NCBI GenBank assembly: GCA_046349775.1
Contig: JAXMBS010000019.1
Coordinates: 13,459-77,458, forward strand
From: JAEUIG01 sp046349775
Lineage (GTDB): Bacteria; Planctomycetota; Planctomycetia; Planctomycetales; Planctomycetaceae
DNA length: 64,000 nucleotides
Direction: 5' to 3'
Within the stretch, counting starts at the first letter, position 1. Each line of letters begins with the position of its first letter. The translations under genes were made by a program, and so were the position numbers. The notes beneath the pieces are model-generated. The model was given only the letters and a program-made list of their open reading frames with translations, was not told where the DNA came from and ran no database searches. This document shows positions 26,264-36,011 of this stretch, piece after piece.

Positions 26264-27082
26264 TTACTCGGACTTACCCGGGATCGCGTCCAAGGGGGGG
26301 CCGCCCATGATGTGGTAGCCGCAGTCGACGTGCAGGGTTTCGCCGGTGATGCCGCTGGAAAGATCGCTCAGCAGAAACATGCCAGCTTTGCCGACTTCCG
26401 CTTCGGTGATGTTCCGTCGGAGCGGGGAGAAGGCCTCGTAGAGTTCGAGCATCTTCTTGAAGTCGCCGACGCCGCTGGCGCTGATCGTTCGCACGGGGCC
26501 CGCGCTCAGGGCATTGACTCGAATTCCGTCCTTGCCAAGTTCCGAAGCGAGATACTCCGTCGCGCTCTCCAGAGCCGACTTGCAGAGACCCATCAGGTTG
26601 TAACCGGGGATCACCTTCTCGCCGCCGAGATACGTGAGGCAGAGGATGCTGCCGCCGGGGTTCATGATCGGACGAGCGCGGCCGGCGAGAGCGATCAGCG
26701 AATAGGCGCTGATGTCCATTGCGAGCTGAAAACCGGCGCGGCTGACGTTATAGACCGGGCCGGTGAGGTCATTCGGCGGAGCGAATGCGATGCTGTGAAG
26801 CAGGAAGTCGATCTTGCCGAACTCCTGCGCGATGCGGGCGAACGACGCGTCGAGTTCCTCGTCCTTTTGGACGTCGCACGGGATCACGAACTTCGCGCCC
26901 AGCGGCTCAACGAGCTTGCGGACCTTATTCTCGTTCTTCGGCCGGGCCGGATCGCGATCGGGGAGGTGGGTAAAGCCCATCTCGGCTCCCTGCTGGTGCA
27001 CGGCCTGCGTGATCTGCCAGGCGATCGAACGATCGTTGGCGATGCCGAAGACAACACCCTTCTTGCCGGCCAGGAAACTCAT
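26264..27082 (-). CDS. fabI: Enoyl-[acyl-carrier-protein] reductase (NADH)
   Basis: This 272-residue short-chain dehydrogenase-fold protein has the FabI cofactor motif KKGVVFGIANDRSIAW, SIAFAPPNDLTGPVYN, the catalytic tyrosine and lysine in GYNLMGLCKSALE, and ASELGKDGIRVNALSAGPVRT. The C-terminus has TGETLHVDCGYHIMG. It catalyses the last reductive step of fatty-acid elongation and would be the target of triclosan-type inhibitors. The gene lies between EF-P upstream and Nudix downstream, all on the minus strand. Confidence 0.95.
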   Translation of the reverse strand: MSFLAGKKGVVFGIANDRSIAWQITQAVHQQGAEMGFTHLPDRDPARPKNENKVRKLVEPLGAKFVIPCDVQKDEELDASFARIAQEFGKIDFLLHSIAFAPPNDLTGPVYNVSRAGFQLAMDISAYSLIALAGRARPIMNPGGSILCLTYLGGEKVIPGYNLMGLCKSALESATEYLASELGKDGIRVNALSAGPVRTISASGVGDFKKMLELYEAFSPLRRNITEAEVGKAGMFLLSDLSSGITGETLHVDCGYHIMGGPPLDAIPGKSE

Positions 27083-27206
27083 AGAGCGACTTGGGGTCGA
27101 GGTGTATGAAGGAGTGCAAACAGTACGAGAAGTGCGAACAGTATGAAAAGTAAGTGTGCGGCGAGACTTTTCGCACGCTTCGTACTCTTCACACTTTTCG
27201 CACCGC

Positions 27207-27770
27207 TTAGGCTCTACCTAAGTACTCTCCCGTCTCGGCGTTGATCTTCACCTTCTCGCCGGTGGTGATGAACGCCGGAACCTGGATTTCACCGCCCGTT
27301 TCGACAGTGGCCGGCTTCGTGACGTTGGTCGCCGTGTTGCCGCGCGCGGCCGGCTCGGTGAACGTGATCTCCAGGACCACGTGCTGCGGCGGATCGACCG
27401 CGATCAGCTGATCGTTCCAGTACATGAGCTGGCAGGGTGTGCCGTCCTTGATGTATCGCATCTGGTCGCCGCACACGCTGGCCGCCAGCGACACCTGCTC
27501 AAAGCTGTCGTTGTCCATGAACACGTAGTTCGAGCCGTCGAAGTACGAGTACATGCCGTCGGCGGTGCGGACGTCGGCCTGTTCGAGGCTCGCGCCGCTG
27601 CGGTAGGTGATGTCCAGCAGGGTGCCGGTGAGCATGTTGCGGAGTTTCGTCTTGTAGAGCGCCTGGCCTTTGCCGGGTTTGACGAAGTCGCAGTGAACCA
27701 TTTCGAACGGCTGGCCCTCGACGATGACTTTGATTCCCTTGCGGAAGTCCCCCGCGTTGTACACAGACAT
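27207..27770 (-). CDS. efp: Elongation factor P
   Basis: The start at ATG 27770 gives the expected MSVYNAGDFRKGIKV opening; an upstream extension to 27926 is spurious. The 187-residue protein has three OB-type domains and ends with the expected TGEKVKINAETGEYLGR. The tip of domain I reads KPGKGQA with Lys34 at the position that is beta-lysylated in Escherichia coli. EF-P relieves ribosome stalling at proline runs; this window encodes several proline-rich proteins that might need it. The divergent gene at 27927 encodes the EpmB-type enzyme that makes the beta-lysine donor, which supports Lys34 modification here. Confidence 0.95.
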   Translation of the reverse strand: MSVYNAGDFRKGIKVIVEGQPFEMVHCDFVKPGKGQALYKTKLRNMLTGTLLDITYRSGASLEQADVRTADGMYSYFDGSNYVFMDNDSFEQVSLAASVCGDQMRYIKDGTPCQLMYWNDQLIAVDPPQHVVLEITFTEPAARGNTATNVTKPATVETGGEIQVPAFITTGEKVKINAETGEYLGRA

Positions 27771-27926
27771 TGGTCTTTTCTCGCCTGAATCGATACAAAA
27801 AGCGCAGCGACAGCGCGCGCTGGTGACGAATTCCGGATTGCCGTCCGGGAGAATCCGCCAGCTGATCCCTTTTTCGTCCCGAGCGGTCGGCGCGACTCGA
27901 GTGTAGCGCCGGCAGGAGAATAGCAA

Positions 27927-29051
27927 ATGACCGCGAGGGGGGAAATGTTGACGCGAGAGGCAGAATTGCTCGCGAAGGACCGGAAAAAGGATTGCAAATT
28001 GCTTGCGGCCGTCTCAGCCGCTGACTCGGCCCGTGCAAATTGCAAATTGGAGGCTGCGAGCGCGGGACTGCGAGCGGGTGACTGGCATCAGTCGTTGGCG
28101 GCCGCCATTCGCGATCCTGAGCTGTTGATCGCACGATTGCGACTGCCGGAATCCCTGCGGGAACCGGCGCGGCGCGCAGCAGAGCATTTTCCGCTGATGG
28201 TCCCGCAGAGTTTTCTGCGGCGAATTCGGCCGGGGGACGTGCACGATCCGCTGTTGCGACAAGTGCTGCCGCTGGAAGACGAGTGCTCGGACGTGCCGGG
28301 ATTCGTGGCCGATCCGGTGGGGGACGAAGCCGCCCGCAGGGCGCCCGGGCTGCTGCACAAGTACGCCGGGCGGGCGCTGCTCGTGGCGACTGGATCGTGC
28401 GCCGTTCATTGCCGCTACTGCTTTCGGCGCGAGTACCCCTATCAGCAGGAGCCGCGGCGGCTGGAGGACTGGACGCCGGCGCTGGAGGCCATCGCGGCGG
28501 ATGATTCGCTGCACGAGATCATCCTCAGCGGCGGGGACCCGTTGATGCTCACCGATCCGCGGCTGGGGACGCTCATCGAGCGGTTAGCCGGGATTTCGCA
28601 TCTGCGGCGGATTCGCGTTCATAGCCGGCTGCCGATCGTGCTGCCGGATCGTGTGACCCCGGAGCTGATCGACGTGCTGAGAAGCACGCGATTGACGCCA
28701 ATCATGGTGGTACACGCCAATCATCCGGCCGAAGTCGTCGATGACTGTCGAGACGCGCTGGCCATGCTGGTCCAGTCGGGGATCACGACGCTCAATCAGA
28801 CCGTGCTGCTGAAGGGGATCAACGACGACGCCGACGTGCTGGCGGAATTGTGCGAGCGGCTCGTCGATGTCGGCGTGCTGCCGTACTATCTGCACCAGTT
28901 GGACCGCGTGCGCGGGGCGGCGCACTTTGAAGTGAGCGAATCGCGCGGGCTGCGGATCGTCGAAGAACTGCGGCGTCGCCTTCCGGGATATGCCGTGCCA
29001 CGGTACGTCCGTGAAATTGCAGGCGAAGTCGGAAAGCGAGCTGTCGGTTGA
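27927..29051 (+). CDS. epmB: EF-P lysine 2,3-aminomutase (radical SAM)
   Basis: The 374-residue frame holds a KamA-family radical SAM enzyme. The cluster cysteines are Cys158, Cys162 and Cys165 in GSCAVHCRYCFRR, followed by ILSGGDPLML and VHSRLPIVLPDR. Similarity to EpmB begins near residue 52 (DWHQSLAAAIRDPELL), so the first 50 codons, which are rich in repeated GCAAATTGCAAATTG words, may be untranslated; I see no better in-frame start codon. The enzyme makes (R)-beta-lysine for attachment to EF-P. It is divergent from efp. The ligase EpmA is not in the window. Confidence 0.85.
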   Translation: MTARGEMLTREAELLAKDRKKDCKLLAAVSAADSARANCKLEAASAGLRAGDWHQSLAAAIRDPELLIARLRLPESLREPARRAAEHFPLMVPQSFLRRIRPGDVHDPLLRQVLPLEDECSDVPGFVADPVGDEAARRAPGLLHKYAGRALLVATGSCAVHCRYCFRREYPYQQEPRRLEDWTPALEAIAADDSLHEIILSGGDPLMLTDPRLGTLIERLAGISHLRRIRVHSRLPIVLPDRVTPELIDVLRSTRLTPIMVVHANHPAEVVDDCRDALAMLVQSGITTLNQTVLLKGINDDADVLAELCERLVDVGVLPYYLHQLDRVRGAAHFEVSESRGLRIVEELRRRLPGYAVPRYVREIAGEVGKRAVG

Positions 29052-29086
29052 TGATGTAATTCGCTCCCAGGCATTGACCATCGACC

Positions 29087-30210
29087 ATGAAAATCACTGA
29101 ACGTGGGATACTGAGTGCAGGCCAGGCTGGCACGCAGCATGCCTGCGTGACATTTCCCTCGGCCACCCTGCTGCCCGATGGTTCGCTGCTGGCGACCTGC
29201 CGCCGCGGTTCAACGAAGGATTGTGACGACGAGACCGTCGAACTGCGGCGCTCGCGCGATGGCGGCCGCACTTGGAGCCAACCGCAGACGCCGTACAGCA
29301 ACCTGCTCAACGGCCGGCGCGGCTCGCTCAAGGTCTGCTATCTCACGCCGCTGGGCGGGCGGCGACTGATTGCGTGCGGCATGTGGGTCGATCGCGAGGC
29401 GTTCCCCGGCAAGCCGCTGTTCAATGAGCAAACCGAGGGCTGCCTGCCGATGACGGTCATCCTCGCCGATTCACAGGATCTCGGCGAAACCTGGTCGGCA
29501 TGGCGCGTGCTGCCATTGCCCGACGACCTTGGACCGCCGAGCCTGACGAGTCCGCTGCTGCGCCTGCGCAGCGGACGGCTGGTGGTCAGCATTGAATCGA
29601 ACAAGAGCTATCTCGACACGTCGAAGTGGTACCAGCGCGTGGCGTACGCGTACTCGGACGATCTGGGAGCGACGTGGAGCCGGGCGACGACGGTCTGCCA
29701 GGACCCGACGGCGCGGATCTTTAACTGGGATCAGCGGGCCGGCGTGGGACCGAATGGTGAGATCGTGACGTTTACCTCGACGTATGACCGCGAGGCTCAG
29801 AAGTACCTGAACGTGCACCGCCGGATCAGCCGGGACGAAGGGGACGGACGTGGACCGAGCCGGAAGACCTGGGATTTGCCGATCAGCCGTCACGGCCGGC
29901 GATCCTGCCGGACGGTCGGGTTGTGCTGGCGTGGGTCGACCGGTTCGGGTCGCGATCGATCCGCGCGCGCGTCGCGAAATCGATCGACGCGCCGTTTCCG
30001 GTCGAGAAGGAAGTCATCCTCTACGAATTGCAGGCTCCGGCCAAACGGGCTGCCGAGCAGACGACGGGCGAACTGCTGGCGGAGATGGGTGTGTGGAACT
30101 TCGGACTGCCATACGCGGAAGTCCTGCCGAACGGCGACGTGCTTGTGCTGTACTACGCGGGTACGAAGGAGGCGATGAGCGCGCACTGGGCAAGATTGTC
30201 GTTGAGCTGA
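29087..30210 (+). CDS. Sialidase-like (BNR-repeat) protein (one frameshift)
   Basis: From ATG 29087 the frame reads a six-bladed propeller with Asp-box (BNR) repeats: SRDGGRTWSQP, SQDLGETWSAW and SDDLGATWSRA. There is no signal peptide at the start. Near 29845 the frame breaks after RRISRDEG; the second frame continues with DQPSRPAILPDGRVVLAWVDRFG and VWNFGLPYAEVLPNGDVLVLYY, ending at 30210. A single indel restores about 374 residues. Such proteins cleave or bind sialic acid-type or other glycans, but the fold is also used for unrelated roles. It is next to a sulfatase, which suggests glycan use. Confidence 0.75.
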
Positions 30211-30354
30211 GGGATGCTTTGAGATTCTTCTGCGATGCCGGCACCTGACGGCCGCTACCGCTGCCATGTGCTCGATTGCGACTTCGCCCCTCAGCGCGTA
30301 GCGTTAGTTCGAGCCTCGAAGTTCTTCTCGCCCGACAACCGGAACTGCACGCCC

Positions 30355-31920
<1,566 letters not shown>

Positions 31921-31927
31921 CGAAGTC

Positions 31928-32797
31928 TCAACTGTAGCGCATCAGGTCGCGGAGCGCGCGATAGAGTTCGTAGGCTTCCTGGTCATCCGGGTTCTCTTGC
32001 AGCGCGATGTTGACGACGGAGAGCGCATCCGCATAGTTGCCTTCGGACGTGAGTCGTTCGGCCAGTTGCAGGATCGTCTCCGGCGGATAGCCCCAGCGAA
32101 AGAACGCCAGCAACGAGAACCCGAGGTAGACAACGCCAGAGTCCACGGCATAGATCGGCCGGTCATACATCGAGTTCGCCATGAGCGCGATCGCGAAGGC
32201 TACGATGCCGAAGAGGAACAGGTACGCACTGCCGGCCAGCCAGACGACGTGCCGCATGCCGCGGTCCCTCGGCAGCACGGCCTCCCACCAGACGTACAGT
32301 GCCGAGCCGATCAGGAACATGGGCCGCAGCAGTTGCCCGCGCGCGAAACGCCAGGTGACCATCTGATCCTGAAACTCCGACCAGTGGGCGATCATCAGAA
32401 ACAGGTCCCAGAGGCTCTCCAGGACCACGGCCGCAATCGCCAGATGCGCGTTGATGCAGATCACTGCCCTGAAAATCGGACCCGCGACTGATCGCCGTTC
32501 CTCCTGTTCCTCTGGCGGTTCCGCTTTACGCTTCGACGGCTTTGGTCTCCCGCGGACAGGAGCCGGAATGGCAGGTTCGACTGCTTCTCCGAGATCCAGA
32601 TCGGCGAGATCGAACTCGTCGTCTGAAGTGGATGTCTCGTTCGGGATCGAACGCGTGGACTTCGGCTTCCCTTTCTCCGGAATTACGAACGCTTGCGTGC
32701 ATTTCGGACAACCGACGGTCTTGCCGGCAAACTTGTCGCTTTTGAGGCGGAGTGTCGTATGACAGTGCGGGCAGGTGGCAGAGATTCCCGTCGTCAT
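31928..32797 (-). CDS. Membrane protein with N-terminal zinc ribbon
   Basis: The start at ATG 32797 places a CPHC...CPKC zinc ribbon at residues 9-31, a motif often used for nucleic acid or protein contacts in planctomycete proteins of unknown function. An acidic, Pro-rich linker follows (about 45-105), then four to five transmembrane helices from about 110 to 230. The C-terminus has one TPR-like hairpin, LAERLTSEGNYADALSVVNIALQENPDDQEAYELY. The longer frame up to 33007 crosses the promoter region of the opposing radical SAM gene and is rejected. I do not recognise a function. Confidence 0.75.
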   Translation of the reverse strand: MTTGISATCPHCHTTLRLKSDKFAGKTVGCPKCTQAFVIPEKGKPKSTRSIPNETSTSDDEFDLADLDLGEAVEPAIPAPVRGRPKPSKRKAEPPEEQEERRSVAGPIFRAVICINAHLAIAAVVLESLWDLFLMIAHWSEFQDQMVTWRFARGQLLRPMFLIGSALYVWWEAVLPRDRGMRHVVWLAGSAYLFLFGIVAFAIALMANSMYDRPIYAVDSGVVYLGFSLLAFFRWGYPPETILQLAERLTSEGNYADALSVVNIALQENPDDQEAYELYRALRDLMRYS

Positions 32798-33035
32798 GGC
32801 GTCCTCGCAAACGGTGGCAACAACAGCGAGAAGCGTCGGAGAAGCCCCCGATCCTACCGGCGTGGGAGACGATCCGCATTCCTGAAGTGTCCCGGACGGC
32901 GCCGACTCGATCTCCGACGTCGACTTCGCAGAGATCGATCGCTGGCCGACGGCCGCGATGCTCGCTTCGCTGAATCCAAAAGCGAATATCGAAAAACCGA
33001 TCCTCATCGATCAGAATGCCGCGTATAACTCCCAT

Positions 33036-33905
33036 ATGCCGACCACACTCCCGCAGCACACACAGCATTCGCGGCGGTACGAACACAACAAGTTCGTCTA
33101 TCCCGTGCTGTCGCGCCGCAGCCGCGGGATTTCGATTGGCGTGAATCTGAATCCCGACAAGGTCTGCAACTTCGATTGCATCTACTGCCAGGTGAATCGC
33201 CGCAGCGAAGCGGAGACGCGGTTTGTCGAGACCGATCGGCTGCTGCACGAACTGGCCGACATGCTCGATTTCGTCACCAGCGGCGAAATCTGGAACGACC
33301 CGCAATTTCAGGATGTCCCGGCCGAACTGAGGCGACTGAATGACATTGCGTTCTCCGGGGACGGCGAGCCGACGACGTTCCGCAATTTCGATCAGATCGT
33401 GGAGCAAGCCGCGCAACTCAAGCGCGAAAAAGGGCTGGCCGATGTGAAGCTGGTGCTGATTACGAACGCCAGCATGTTCCACCGCCCGGCGGTCCAGCGG
33501 GGACTCGCCATCCTCGACGCGAACAACGGCGAAATCTGGGCCAAGCTCGAAACCGGCACCGACGAGTATTATCAGCTCGTCGAGCGGACAAAGATTCCGT
33601 TCCGGCAAGTGCTGGACAACATCACCGCGGCGGCCTGCATTCGTCCGCTGGTGATCCAGAGCCTGTTCATGCGCATCAATGGCGAACCGCCGTCACATGC
33701 CGAGATCGGCGCATTCATCGACCGGCTGAACGAAATCCAATCGGCGGGTGGGCGCCTCAAGCTCGTGCAGGTCTACACTGTCGCCCGGCAGCCGGCCGAG
33801 TCCTTCGTTGCGCCCTTGAGCCACGACGAGGTCGATGCGCTGGCTGCCCGTGTCGCCGCGGGTGCACAGATTCCCGTCGAACGCTATTACGGGCCGGATG
33901 GCTGA
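33036..33905 (+). CDS. Radical SAM domain protein
   Basis: I choose ATG 33036. The 289-residue protein has an N-terminal RGISIGVNLNPDKVCNFDCIYCQV stretch (cluster cysteines Cys44, Cys48 and Cys51), then FSGDGEPTTFRNFDQIVE, the GGE-like motif for S-adenosylmethionine binding, and LVLITNASMFHRPAVQRGL. This is the pattern of the radical SAM group that includes predicted Fe-S oxidoreductases and tRNA wybutosine-like enzymes. The reaction is unknown. The gene is divergent from the zinc-ribbon membrane protein and is followed by two palindromic repeats. Confidence 0.8.
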   Translation: MPTTLPQHTQHSRRYEHNKFVYPVLSRRSRGISIGVNLNPDKVCNFDCIYCQVNRRSEAETRFVETDRLLHELADMLDFVTSGEIWNDPQFQDVPAELRRLNDIAFSGDGEPTTFRNFDQIVEQAAQLKREKGLADVKLVLITNASMFHRPAVQRGLAILDANNGEIWAKLETGTDEYYQLVERTKIPFRQVLDNITAAACIRPLVIQSLFMRINGEPPSHAEIGAFIDRLNEIQSAGGRLKLVQVYTVARQPAESFVAPLSHDEVDALAARVAAGAQIPVERYYGPDG

Positions 33906-33943
33906 TCGACGCGGATCCGCCATGAATACTCGCGCAACGAACG

Positions 33944-33968
33944 AGCCACGGGGTTCAACCCCGTGGCT
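33944..33968. repeat. Palindromic repeat AGCCACGGGGTT-AACCCCGTGGCT
   Basis: The 12-base arms are perfect complements around a single C. It is a spacer palindrome of a kind found many times in planctomycete genomes (recollection, not searched). It sits just after the radical SAM gene. Confidence 0.65.
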
Positions 33969-33995
33969 CCGGCGTCGATTGTTCGATGGCGCCGC

Positions 33996-34064
33996 GTAGG
34001 GTGGGCTGTGCCCACCATTTCTTTCGTCCACGCGGGTTTGAATGGTGGGCAAAGCCCACCTTAC
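33996..34064. repeat. Palindromic repeat GTAGGGTGGGCTgtgCCCACC...GGTGGGCaaaGCCCACCTTAC
   Basis: Two palindromes, GTGGGCTGTGCCCAC and GTGGGCAAAGCCCAC, are arranged as the arms of a larger inverted repeat with a 20-base centre. The unit lies between the convergent radical SAM and cysC genes and may serve as a bidirectional stem. Confidence 0.65.
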
Positions 34065-34067
34065 CGA

Positions 34068-34679
34068 CTACAGACCCAGGATGCCCTTGCTCTCCAGAAA
34101 CGCCACGACTTCCTGCGCGAGCTGGTCGATTCCCTTGGTGTTCGAGTCGAGGACCAGTTCCGGCTTCTCCGGCGCTTCGTACGGATCGTCGATCCCGGTG
34201 AAACCCTTGATCTCGCCGGCGCGGGCTTTCTTGTAGAGCCCCTTCGGATCGCGCTTCTCGCAGGTCTCGATCGAGGCGTTCACGTAGATCTCGATGAACT
34301 GACCGGGCTGCAGCAGCGCCCGCACCGCGTCGCGGTCCTTGCGGTACGGAGAAATGAACGCCGTGGAAGTGATCACCCCCGCGTCGGCGAACAGCTTGGC
34401 CACTTCGCCGATCCGGCGGATGTTTTCCGCCCGGTCGTCGGCCGAGAAGCCGAGGTTCTTGTTGAGGCCCATGCGGATGTTGTCGCCATCCAGCAGATAG
34501 GTGTGCTTGCCCATCTGGTGCAGGATGTGGTCGACCGTGTTGGCGATCGTGCTCTTGCCGCACGCGCTCAATCCGGTGAACCAGATGACCACTCCCTTGT
34601 GTCCCTTCAGTTTCTGGCGGTCTGCGCTGGAAACCTTGTGATCGTGCCAGGTGACGTTCGTTGCAATCTGCTGGGCCAT
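34068..34679 (-). CDS. cysC: Adenylylsulfate kinase
   Basis: The 203-residue protein has the P-loop GLSACGKST at residues 36-44, DGDNIRMGLNKNLGFSADDRAENIRRIGEVAKL and AFISPYRKDRDAVR, as in APS kinases. It phosphorylates adenosine 5'-phosphosulfate to PAPS. The usual P-loop is GLSGSGKST; Ala-Cys here is a tolerated variant. No cysD or cysN is next to it, so PAPS may be made for sulfation rather than assimilation, but context is thin. The start at ATG 34679 gives the expected N-terminal HDHKVSSADRQ. Confidence 0.93.
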   Translation of the reverse strand: MAQQIATNVTWHDHKVSSADRQKLKGHKGVVIWFTGLSACGKSTIANTVDHILHQMGKHTYLLDGDNIRMGLNKNLGFSADDRAENIRRIGEVAKLFADAGVITSTAFISPYRKDRDAVRALLQPGQFIEIYVNASIETCEKRDPKGLYKKARAGEIKGFTGIDDPYEAPEKPELVLDSNTKGIDQLAQEVVAFLESKGILGL

Positions 34680-34982
34680 GTGAGGGACTACGGTCTAGGG
34701 TCTAGGGACTAGGGTCTTTGGTGTGGGGGGGTGATGTTAGAGCATCCGGGAATACGTGGGAAGCGAATTCCGACCGGCCGAATGTTGACCGACAGGGGGC
34801 AGGAACGGACTTCGGCAAACAGTGTCCCGAACCGTGGAATGCAACGTCTTCGCCCACGAATAGCCGCAACGACGGCCGACCGGGATACTGGATGCAGCAG
34901 GACCAGACCTACTCCATTGACGACCGCTCCGAAACCACCGATAACCGACCACCGACAACCGAAAACTGAAGATTGATCACTC
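34680..34982. other. Intergenic region with low-complexity words
   Basis: This 303-base spacer between divergent cysC and hisI starts with TCTAGGGTCTAGGGACTAGGG-type words (34694-34717) and ends with a run of ACCGATAACCGACCACCGACAACC words (34935-34962). The centre shows no promoter I can defend. Similar word-like runs occur in other spacers of the window. Confidence 0.5.
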
Positions 34983-35378
34983 ATGTCTGTTGAACTGAAC
35001 GGCCCGGATTTTTCGAAATCCGAATTGATTCCCGCCATCGCCCAATGCGCGACGACCGGCGACGTCCTGATGATGGCCTGGATGAACCGCGAGTCCTACG
35101 ACGAAACCCTCCGCACGGGGAAGGTCTGCTATTACTCCCGCAGCCGGAAGAAGCTGTGGCGCAAAGGGGAGGAGAGCGGGAATGTCCAGGTGTTGCGGTC
35201 GGTTTACTTCGACTGCGACGGCGACACAATTCTGCTGAAGGTCGACCAGCTCGGTGGGGCGGCCTGCCACGAGGGATACAAAAGCTGCTTTTTCCGCCGC
35301 GTTGAGCCGGCTTCCGGCACCGTCAGCGTAGAGGGGGATCGCGTGTTCGATCCCGCCGCGGTCTACGGCAAGAAGTGA
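34983..35378 (+). CDS. hisI: Phosphoribosyl-AMP cyclohydrolase
   Basis: The 131-residue protein is a stand-alone HisI. It contains LMMAWMNRESYDETLRTGKV, YYSRSRKKLWRKGEESGN, the metal-binding DCDGDTILLKV and GGAACHEGYKSCFFRR. It opens the purine ring of phosphoribosyl-AMP in histidine synthesis. The HisE pyrophosphohydrolase domain is not fused. The rest of the his genes are elsewhere. The gene is followed by the candidate small-RNA unit. Confidence 0.93.
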   Translation: MSVELNGPDFSKSELIPAIAQCATTGDVLMMAWMNRESYDETLRTGKVCYYSRSRKKLWRKGEESGNVQVLRSVYFDCDGDTILLKVDQLGGAACHEGYKSCFFRRVEPASGTVSVEGDRVFDPAAVYGKK

Positions 35379-35557
35379 CGCCCGTAGCCCAATCGGGCCG
35401 ATCGGCAGAATCTGCGCGTGGAATAGAACGGCAGATCCACTCGGCTAACTACCGCCGAAGGCACGTGTTGCGGCCAAGTGTGGCGTCGTCGCGCCTTGCT
35501 GTCGGCATTTGTGAAGACATACACGAGCGGAATTTCCAAATTGTGGGAGAACCCGTC

Positions 35558-35586
35558 TTGACCGTATCGGGGTGAATCCATATTTT
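35558..35586 (+). promoter_or_regulatory. Sigma70-like promoter of the candidate small RNA
   Basis: TTGACC at 35558-35563 and TATTTT at 35581-35586 are separated by exactly 17 bases. This places the expected transcription start near 35592, at the first base of hairpin 1. It is the closest match to a sigma70 promoter that I found in the window. Confidence 0.5.
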
Positions 35587-35591
35587 CCCGC

Positions 35592-35809
35592 CGCTCAATC
35601 GACGTCCACGAGACCTGATTGAGCGAGACACGTGTCGATTGCGAGCGGACTCGACTCCGCTGCAATCCGGGCGGGCCGCCGGCACGGATGCTGGCGTTCC
35701 CTTCCCTTCCTCAGGAGCCGCAAACAGCTGCACTGAATTCACTGCCAATCGCCCCCGGAAATAGCTTGAGTCCTCCGCCCCCCTGGGACTCGCTGTTTCC
35801 GGGTTTTTT
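35592..35809 (+). ncRNA. Candidate free-standing small RNA, about 215 nt
   Basis: The region has no believable reading frame but a dense set of stems: CGCTCAATC/GATTGAGCG (35592-35625, loop of 16), then GATTGCgAGCGGA/TCCGCTGCAATC (35637-35667, one bulged G, loop CTCGAC), then a CU-rich single-stranded run TTCCCTTCCCTTCCTC (35697-35712), and a long terminator hairpin. A promoter sits at the right distance upstream and T-runs follow. It does not match tmRNA, RNase P, SRP RNA or a tRNA by eye; I cannot exclude 6S RNA, though its closing stem and open bubble are not apparent. The CU-rich run is complementary to Shine-Dalgarno sequences, so base-pairing with mRNAs is a possible mode of action. Confidence 0.45.
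35754..35809 (+). terminator. Strong Rho-independent terminator
   Basis: A 12-pair stem CCCGGAAATAGC/GCTGTTTCCGGG (one G-U pair) is stacked on GAGTCC/GGACTC with a C-rich loop (35774-35785), and six T residues follow at 35804-35809. Confidence 0.85.
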
Positions 35810-35815
35810 CTTTGG

Positions 35816-35853
35816 CTGCCGTGTGCATAATGGTTTGCGCACGGCAGTTTTTT
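35816..35853 (+). terminator. Second tandem Rho-independent terminator
   Basis: The stem CTGCCGTGTGC/GCGCACGGCAG (35816-35826 with 35837-35847, one G-T pair) is followed by six T residues. It comes six bases after the first terminator's T-run, so read-through of the first would be caught here. Confidence 0.8.
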
Positions 35854-36011
35854 GTTTTGCTGCGTATTGGCACCGCCTGGCCGATCCGGCGTCAGAAACG
35901 CGGCCCGAAGCGCGGTATCGCGGTAGCAGTCGCGTTACTCGAGACCGTCAGTCGCGGCAAGCCCAGAGTCCGGTGGCAGAGGCGTCCGCGAGACGCAAAC
36001 AGGGTACTGCT

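Noticed and set aside
26312..27109. Long plus-strand frame opposite fabI
   Set aside because: Shadow of a well-recognised enzyme gene; no own start signal or similarity.
35619..36011. N-terminal extension of the lipoprotein frame
   Set aside because: It would run through hairpins and two terminators, and a perfect lipoprotein signal starts at 36012.
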